Notes under the pieces: generated by a model
Database searches by the model: none
What the model was told of the DNA's origin: nothing
What the model saw: only the letters and a program-made list of their open reading frames with translations
Shown: in pieces, positions 9,889 through 13,275 of the stretch
Numbering within the stretch: position 1 is the first letter of the stretch
Layout: each line of letters begins with the position of its first letter
Position numbers and translations under genes: made by a program
Assembly: GCA_945281075.1 (NCBI GenBank)
Contig: CALYQE010000045.1
Coordinates: 1-13,275, forward strand
Length of the DNA stretch: 13,275 nt
Direction of reading: 5' to 3'
Source of the DNA: an uncultured Lactobacillus sp.
GTDB taxonomy: Bacteria > Bacillota > Bacilli > Lactobacillales > Lactobacillaceae

Positions 9889-10848
9889 TTAGATTTCATT
9901 GATATTGATATTCTTTAAACCACTGTCCAAGACACCTTTTGCAATTGTCTCTTTGCTTTCTGCAGTTAATGGCAAAACTGGTTTGCGCATATGGGCATTA
10001 TCAAAGACTCCTCTATCAACTAAAACCTGTTTTAACCGAGCATGGGCTTCACCAGAAGGCTGCCCTCCTCTATAAATGGCTCTTTCGACAGGGAAAATCT
10101 TATTATCAATTTCATGTAATTCTTGACATGAACCTTGACGGTAAACTTTAAAAGCTTTTGTAATTAATTCCGGAATACAACCGGCAAATCCTAAGACTGC
10201 ACCATCCATTCCCGGAAACAGTGAATTGCAGATAGTTTCGTCATGACAAGTAAGCAAGGCAGTTTCAGGGCTTACCTTTCTTAGTGTCCTTACTTCTTCT
10301 TCATAAACTGACTGCACACGGGTACCCATCTTTATGGCTTTGACATGGGGTATTTCTGTACACATTTTTACTAATGTATCCAGCGGATAAAAAGCTTTTG
10401 TAGTTGCTGGATAAAGGTGAATAACAATATCAATGTCTGCACCTTCTGCGACTTCTTTGACCCAATCAAATGGTGACTTTGGATTCATCCCAAATCTCAA
10501 CCACATATGAGGTGGCATTAATAAAATACCGTCTGCGCCGGCTTCTTTAGCATCTTTAGCCGTTTCAATTGCTTCTCTCGTGTTTTCGCTGCTAACACCA
10601 GAAACAATAGTCATCTTATCTCCTACTTCATCGGCGGCAATAGCAGTAACTCTTTCTCTTTCTTCTCTAGTTAAAGCTGTGATTTCCCCTGTATGACCAT
10701 TCGTAACAATTCCTTTAATGCCATCATCATAAAATGAAGCTAACCAACGTAAATATCTTCTAAACTCAAGTTCATTAATTGAATCATCATCATTCATTGG
10801 AACAGATATAGCTGGAAAAATTGTTTTGAAATTCTTAATTTTTGACAT
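9889..10848 (-). CDS. DapA/NanA-family class I aldolase or dehydratase
   Basis: 319-residue TIM-barrel protein of the dihydrodipicolinate synthase/N-acetylneuraminate lyase family (usual length 290-320). The substrate-carboxylate motif is GHTGE (51-55), against GTTGE in DapA and GSTGE in NanA. The catalytic Tyr is Y146 in IHLYPATTKAF, and the Schiff-base Lys is K173 in KAIKMGT. The segment after Y146 differs from both YNVPxRT (DapA) and YNIPALSG (NanA), so neither lysine synthesis nor sialic-acid cleavage is a safe call. 2-Keto-3-deoxy sugar acid aldolase/dehydratase, 4-hydroxy-2-oxoglutarate aldolase or a hydroxyproline-pathway deaminase are open options. The start follows AGGAG; that site overlaps the lacI stop, giving 10 bases between genes. 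The operon with a LacI regulator and an SSS symporter argues for a catabolic role. Confidence 0.85.
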   Translation of the reverse strand: MSKIKNFKTIFPAISVPMNDDDSINELEFRRYLRWLASFYDDGIKGIVTNGHTGEITALTREERERVTAIAADEVGDKMTIVSGVSSENTREAIETAKDAKEAGADGILLMPPHMWLRFGMNPKSPFDWVKEVAEGADIDIVIHLYPATTKAFYPLDTLVKMCTEIPHVKAIKMGTRVQSVYEEEVRTLRKVSPETALLTCHDETICNSLFPGMDGAVLGFAGCIPELITKAFKVYRQGSCQELHEIDNKIFPVERAIYRGGQPSGEAHARLKQVLVDRGVFDNAHMRKPVLPLTAESKETIAKGVLDSGLKNININEI

Positions 10849-10858
10849 TTTAATACTC

Positions 10859-11851
10859 CTAACAAGTCTTACGGCTTACAAATTTGGTATTTAGTATTTC
10901 ATGTTTGACAGCAACATTCTCAAGCTTTTCAATTTTAGAAATTAATAAGCTTAATGACCTCATCGAAATATTTTCGATAGGGAAATTTGTAGCACTAATT
11001 TGTGTTTGAGAGAGATTGCTCATACTGCAGCCAGCCAAACTAATGATTTTGATATCTTTAGGAATTTTGAAACCATGATCTATTAGATATTGCATAGAAC
11101 CTAATGCCTGTGTATCATTTGAAACCAAAAGTCCATCAATTTCAGGATATTCTGCCATTAATTCACCAGTCAAATCGTAACCTGCATCATTAAAAGACTT
11201 CGGATACTCATTTAAGTTTTTAGCTAAAGGCGGTTTTTTTAATTGCTTTATTTTCTTTTTGAATGCATCCAATTTTTCTAAATATGATTCATCTTGAATA
11301 AAACCGTTAATCAAACCAATAGATTTAACACCAATATTAAGCAATTTATTGACCGCAATATCGACGCTTTGTTTATAATTAATTGACACACTGTTTAAAT
11401 GATTATCCACATTTCTAAAAACTTGTATAATCGGCGTTCCGCTCACATCTATATCTTCAAGTAAATTATTATTTTTACCAGTTGAGGTAATTAAAATGCC
11501 ATCAACCAGACTAAATCTCATTCTTTCTAAAAGATCTATTTCCTTTTCAGGATTATCATCCGAAATTCCAATAATAATTTTATAGTCAACTGCATTTGCA
11601 TTTTTTTCTGCTTTTTGCACAAAGTCCATAAAGATGCTATATTGCAGGTTCGGAACAATTATTCCTATAGTTCTTGTTTTTCCTTTTTCGATAACTTTTT
11701 TCAATAGTTTTGGATCATAACTCAACATTTTAGCAACATCCAATATTCTTTTTTTGGTATCTGGATGTACATATGGAGAATTATTGAGAGCTCTTGAGAC
11801 AGTACTTTCATTCACATGAGCCATCTTTGCAATATCTTTTAATGTTGCCAT
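10859..11851 (-). CDS. LacI-family transcriptional regulator
   Basis: 330 residues, standard LacI length. The N-terminal HTH is MATLKDIAKMAHVNESTVSRALN (1-23), with TVSRALN as the recognition helix and the hinge near KRILDVAKMLSYDP. The periplasmic-binding-like domain starts at TIGIIVPNLQYSIF (61-74) and includes DGLLVSNDTQALG. It is the first gene of the operon with the DapA-like enzyme and the symporter, so it should repress them, and itself, until an intermediate of the pathway binds. A palindrome of LacI/CcpA type sits in its promoter. Its TAG stop overlaps the ribosome-binding site of the next gene. It is not CcpA itself by context, since CcpA is normally a separate conserved housekeeping gene. 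The start follows AGAGG. Confidence 0.92.
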   Translation of the reverse strand: MATLKDIAKMAHVNESTVSRALNNSPYVHPDTKKRILDVAKMLSYDPKLLKKVIEKGKTRTIGIIVPNLQYSIFMDFVQKAEKNANAVDYKIIIGISDDNPEKEIDLLERMRFSLVDGILITSTGKNNNLLEDIDVSGTPIIQVFRNVDNHLNSVSINYKQSVDIAVNKLLNIGVKSIGLINGFIQDESYLEKLDAFKKKIKQLKKPPLAKNLNEYPKSFNDAGYDLTGELMAEYPEIDGLLVSNDTQALGSMQYLIDHGFKIPKDIKIISLAGCSMSNLSQTQISATNFPIENISMRSLSLLISKIEKLENVAVKHEILNTKFVSRKTC

Positions 11852-11897
11852 AAATACCTCTACCTAACAGTAACTATGTAAAGAAATAAATAATATT

Positions 11898-11926
11898 ATT
11901 TTATTAGTAAGCGCTTGCATTGTCTT
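11898..11926 (-). promoter_or_regulatory. Promoter of the lacI-dapA-like-SSS operon
   Basis: Minus strand: -35 AAGACA (11921-11926), 17-base spacer, -10 TAAAAT (11898-11903), giving a leader of about 40 bases. The palindromic operator fills the spacer. Confidence 0.5.
11906..11919 (-). promoter_or_regulatory. LacI-type operator or cre-like site
   Basis: TGCAAGCGCTTACT on the minus strand has the central palindrome AAGCGCTT typical of LacI-family operators. It misses the cre consensus at two positions. Lying between -35 and -10, it fits autorepression by the adjacent LacI protein, CcpA repression, or both. Confidence 0.65.
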
Positions 11927-12100
11927 TACGATTTCTATACTAACTTATATCAATAAAATTAGCTATAAAATACGGATATCCTGCATTTTCTTGCAGAGTT
12001 ATTTAATAGATTACGTGACTGACAAAAATTGAATAATTTATTCTGAAACTGTTTTTAATTAAAACAGTTTGAAGAATGTAAAAACTCATATGAATTATCA
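11927..12100. other. Intergenic sequence upstream of the lacI promoter
   Basis: AT-rich and without an open frame of note. The only structure is AAACTGTTTT/AAAACAGTTT (12046-12070), a perfect 10-bp inverted repeat with a TAATT loop. It has no T-run on either side and so is not a standard terminator; it may be a binding site or a secondary hairpin behind the kinase terminator. Confidence 0.5.
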
Positions 12101-12132
12101 AAAAAATCCTGAATTTTTTAATTTTCAGGATT
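12101..12132 (-). terminator. Terminator of the P-loop kinase-like gene
   Basis: Minus strand: AATCCTGAA pairs with TTCAGGATT (9 bp, AT-rich loop), followed directly by a T-run. It starts 4 bases after the TAA (12137-12139) of the out-of-frame continuation, which marks that stop as the original gene end. Confidence 0.85.
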
Positions 12133-12136
12133 CATT

Positions 12137-12271
12137 TTAATCAACAATTTCAATATATTTATACTGTGATATTATTAGACTAATGTCATTTTTTAATAAT
12201 GCGTAGATCTTTTCTTTACAATCAACACTTTTCAAGATAAACGATGCTAAACGTCCAACTTCATTTATTAC
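12137..12271 (-). pseudogene. Out-of-frame 3' continuation of the P-loop kinase-like gene
   Basis: Directly after the A8 run (plus-strand T8 at 12272-12279), the +1 frame stays open for 44 codons. It begins VINEVGRLASFILKSVDCKE and ends IISQYKYIEIVD before TAA at 12137. It has ordinary protein composition but no plausible ATG/GTG start with a ribosome-binding site of its own. The stop is followed at once by a strong terminator. Removing one A from the run fuses it to the kinase frame, giving about 252 codons. So this is most likely the true C-terminus, separated by a one-base slip. No domain is recognised in the tail. A sequencing error, a real inactivating mutation, or slippage during transcription or translation are all possible. 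Confidence 0.7.
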
Positions 12272-12896
12272 TTTTTTTTACTATAGAAGCAATGCCTGCC
12301 ATAATATTTAAGTATTGCTTTTCATTTTCCACAAAAGAATCATTATTAACAATAATATCAGCTATATCTTTCACCTTCAATGCTCCATGTTTAATCTTAA
12401 ACTGGTCTTTTTTCTTAGTTCGTTCAATTATTTCATCAAAAGTATAGTTTTCACCATTATCGACAGTTTGTTTTTTAAACTCACGTTTTGCCCTAACCTC
12501 GAGAGGAGCCTCAATATAAATATTAAGCATCTTTGCACCGAGTTCTTTTTTCAAGTATGCTCCAAGTTCTGAACGATACAGACTTTCTATTGAAGCATAG
12601 TGAGTTCCGGCTTCCTGCATTTTGCCAATTAGACGATACAGAAATTCGCGAAAAACTTGATCAATATTGTTTGCATATAGTCTGGTAAAATCGTCTTCTG
12701 CAGGGTGCCCAGTGAATTGGTAATTGCGTTCCAGCATCATCTCTTTTTCAATAGCAATAATCTTCATTCGCTTTATGCCGATGCTGTCAAAATAAAGTCC
12801 TGCTGCAGATTTGCCGCATTCACTTAGTCCACCTAGTGAGAACATGCCTTTGACATAATCTTTTCTCTTCGCAAATTGTTCATCAGAAATGTTCAT
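12261..12896 (-). CDS. P-loop kinase-like protein, probably frameshifted near its C-terminus
   Basis: As read, 211 residues. The Walker A motif GLSECGKS (23-30) follows the strand KGMFSLG. IYIEAPLEVRAKREF (126-140) and the Arg/Lys-rich stretch RTKKKDQFKIKHG (159-171), followed by IADIIVNNDS (178-187), resemble the lid and final strand of dephospho-CoA kinase/nucleotide-kinase folds. I would call it a small-molecule or nucleotide kinase-like P-loop protein of unknown substrate. The housekeeping CoaE role is unlikely: the P-loop region differs and CoaE genes are not usually under a cre site. The frame ends in SIVKKSNK just after an A8 run, whereas another frame continues for 44 codons to a terminator, so the natural product is probably about 252 residues. 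The break lies after the catalytic core. The strong ribosome-binding site is AGAGGAG. It is transcribed alone. Confidence 0.7.
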   Translation of the reverse strand: MNISDEQFAKRKDYVKGMFSLGGLSECGKSAAGLYFDSIGIKRMKIIAIEKEMMLERNYQFTGHPAEDDFTRLYANNIDQVFREFLYRLIGKMQEAGTHYASIESLYRSELGAYLKKELGAKMLNIYIEAPLEVRAKREFKKQTVDNGENYTFDEIIERTKKKDQFKIKHGALKVKDIADIIVNNDSFVENEKQYLNIMAGIASIVKKSNK

Positions 12897-12912
12897 AATA
12901 AGCTCCTCTCAT

Positions 12913-12938
12913 AAAAAAGAAATGGCTAAAACCATTTC
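12913..12938 (-). terminator. Terminator-like hairpin in the kinase leader (attenuator candidate)
   Basis: Minus strand: GAAATGG, loop TTTTAG, CCATTTC, then TTTTTT, then ATGAGAGGAG, the ribosome-binding site. The hairpin is about 20 bases downstream of the predicted start of transcription. No gene precedes it on this strand within the transcript, so it is not the end of another unit. Premature termination or attenuation of the kinase is the simplest role. Confidence 0.65.
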
Positions 12939-12965
12939 AATTGAATTTTAAAAATGCAATTATAT

Positions 12966-12994
12966 ATTCTACCAGTTTATATTTCACTTTGCAA
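12966..12994 (-). promoter_or_regulatory. Promoter of the P-loop kinase-like gene
   Basis: Minus strand: -35 TTGCAA (12989-12994), 17-base spacer, -10 TAGAAT (12966-12971) preceded by TGG, which makes an extended -10. One of the best promoter matches in the window. The leader is about 63 bases. Confidence 0.75.
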
Positions 12995-13003
12995 GCGATT
13001 TCA
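12990..13003 (-). promoter_or_regulatory. Near-consensus cre site
   Basis: TGAAATCGCTTGCA matches the cre consensus TGWAANCGNTNWCA at 13 of 14 positions and overlaps the -35 of the kinase promoter, predicting CcpA repression of this gene. Confidence 0.65.
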
Positions 13004-13170
13004 CGAAGGCTGATTATAATTGCCTTATTTTTGTAATTATTACGACTTATCAGTAATAGCTTTTATTTGACGTCAACAAAAATGCAAATTCTGGGTCAAT
13101 GTTTAAGTGTCTTTAATAAATTGTTTTCATCATTATGGAATGCGTAAGAATAATTACTGATTTTTAGCAA
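13004..13170. other. Intergenic sequence, no gene seen
   Basis: AT-rich and closed in all frames. It contains the 10-bp palindrome TTGACGTCAA (13067-13076) and a weak AAGGC/GCCTT hairpin followed by ATTTTT (plus strand, about 13005-13030). Neither can be tied to a gene. Confidence 0.5.
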
Positions 13171-13201
13171 AAAAGACTCCCATCATTATTGATGGGAGTC
13201 T
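13168..13201 (-). terminator. Terminator of the truncated gene at the window edge
   Basis: Minus strand: AGACTCCCATCA and TGATGGGAGTCT pair perfectly over 12 bp with a four-base loop, followed by TTTTTTGC. It starts 21 bases after the stop of the partial gene. Confidence 0.95.
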
Positions 13202-13222
13202 TAATTAATATACAAATTAAAA

Positions 13223-13275
13223 TTATTTCATTTGTTCTTGAACTTCAGCAGCAAAGTCTTCTTGCTTCTTTTCAA
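13223..13275 (-). CDS. C-terminal end of a truncated gene, product unknown
   Basis: Only the last 16 codons are inside the window, reading EKKQEDFAAEVQEQMK before TAA; the gene continues beyond the right edge. The tail is a charged, Glu/Lys/Gln-rich amphipathic helix that does not identify a family. The reading frame is chosen because it is open to the edge, has the stop best placed for the perfect terminator downstream, and has normal composition. The other two frames also contain stops. Confidence 0.6.
   Translation of the reverse strand, partial: EKKQEDFAAEVQEQMK

Noticed and set aside
9889..10848. Calling the DapA-family gene nanA (sialic acid lyase) or dapA (lysine synthesis)
   Set aside because: The motif after the catalytic Tyr and the GHTGE motif fit neither, and no other genes of either pathway are in the window.
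12046..12070. AAACTGTTTT/AAAACAGTTT hairpin as a second terminator
   Set aside because: A perfect stem but no T-run on either strand and low GC; the adjacent 12101-12132 structure is the better terminator.
12244..12572. Overlapping plus-strand frames opposite the kinase gene
   Set aside because: Low-complexity Phe/Ser/Ile-rich translation typical of antisense AT-rich DNA; the minus strand has the Walker A motif, ribosome-binding site, promoter and terminator.
13067..13076. Palindrome TTGACGTCAA as an operator
   Set aside because: It is far from the mapped promoter elements of the kinase gene and stands alone; a 10-bp palindrome can arise by chance.

Overview
The window is AT-rich, has tight Shine-Dalgarno sites (AAAGGAG type), catabolite-responsive (cre-type) operators and no sign of an outer-membrane or respiratory apparatus. 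With a beta-glucoside PTS and a phospho-beta-glucosidase this points to a low-GC Firmicute, most likely a lactic acid bacterium (Lactobacillaceae or a close relative). The species cannot be fixed from the sequence. I see no tRNA, rRNA, CRISPR array, insertion sequence or phage gene. The region looks like accessory sugar and organic-acid metabolism.

Left block (1-4789): after a gene-poor stretch, a MurR/RpiR-family regulator (minus) diverges from a two-gene plus-strand operon: a BglF-type PTS EIIBCA permease and a GH1 6-phospho-beta-glucosidase. The divergent region holds a perfect cre site on the operon -35 and several TATCA/TGATA boxes that may be the local regulator's operators. A strong terminator ends the operon. 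Convergent to it is a zinc-less ROK sugar kinase (4790-5683), possibly a beta-glucoside kinase, with its own promoter, inverted-repeat operator candidate and terminator.

Middle block (5849-8355): a soluble FAD-binding oxidoreductase of the fumarate-reductase/ketosteroid-dehydrogenase superfamily (minus) diverges from a LysR regulator (plus). Their promoters overlap across clear palindromes. The flavoprotein lacks residues that I expect to clamp fumarate, so its acceptor is unknown.

Right block (8445-11851, minus): lacI - DapA-family aldolase/dehydratase - sodium:solute symporter, read as one operon. The first two genes are tightly coupled. A terminator-like hairpin sits just before the symporter ribosome-binding site. 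A LacI/CcpA-type palindrome lies between -35 and -10 of the lacI promoter. The likely job is sodium-driven uptake and first cleavage or dehydration of an unidentified 2-keto acid or sugar acid.

Far right (12137-13275, minus): a P-loop kinase-like gene whose frame breaks in a run of eight A near its 3' end. A 44-codon continuation in another frame runs to within a few bases of a strong terminator, so the intact gene was probably about 252 codons. It has a good promoter overlapped by a near-cre site, and a terminator-like hairpin in its leader just before the ribosome-binding site. The window ends in the last 16 codons of another minus-strand gene with a perfect terminator.
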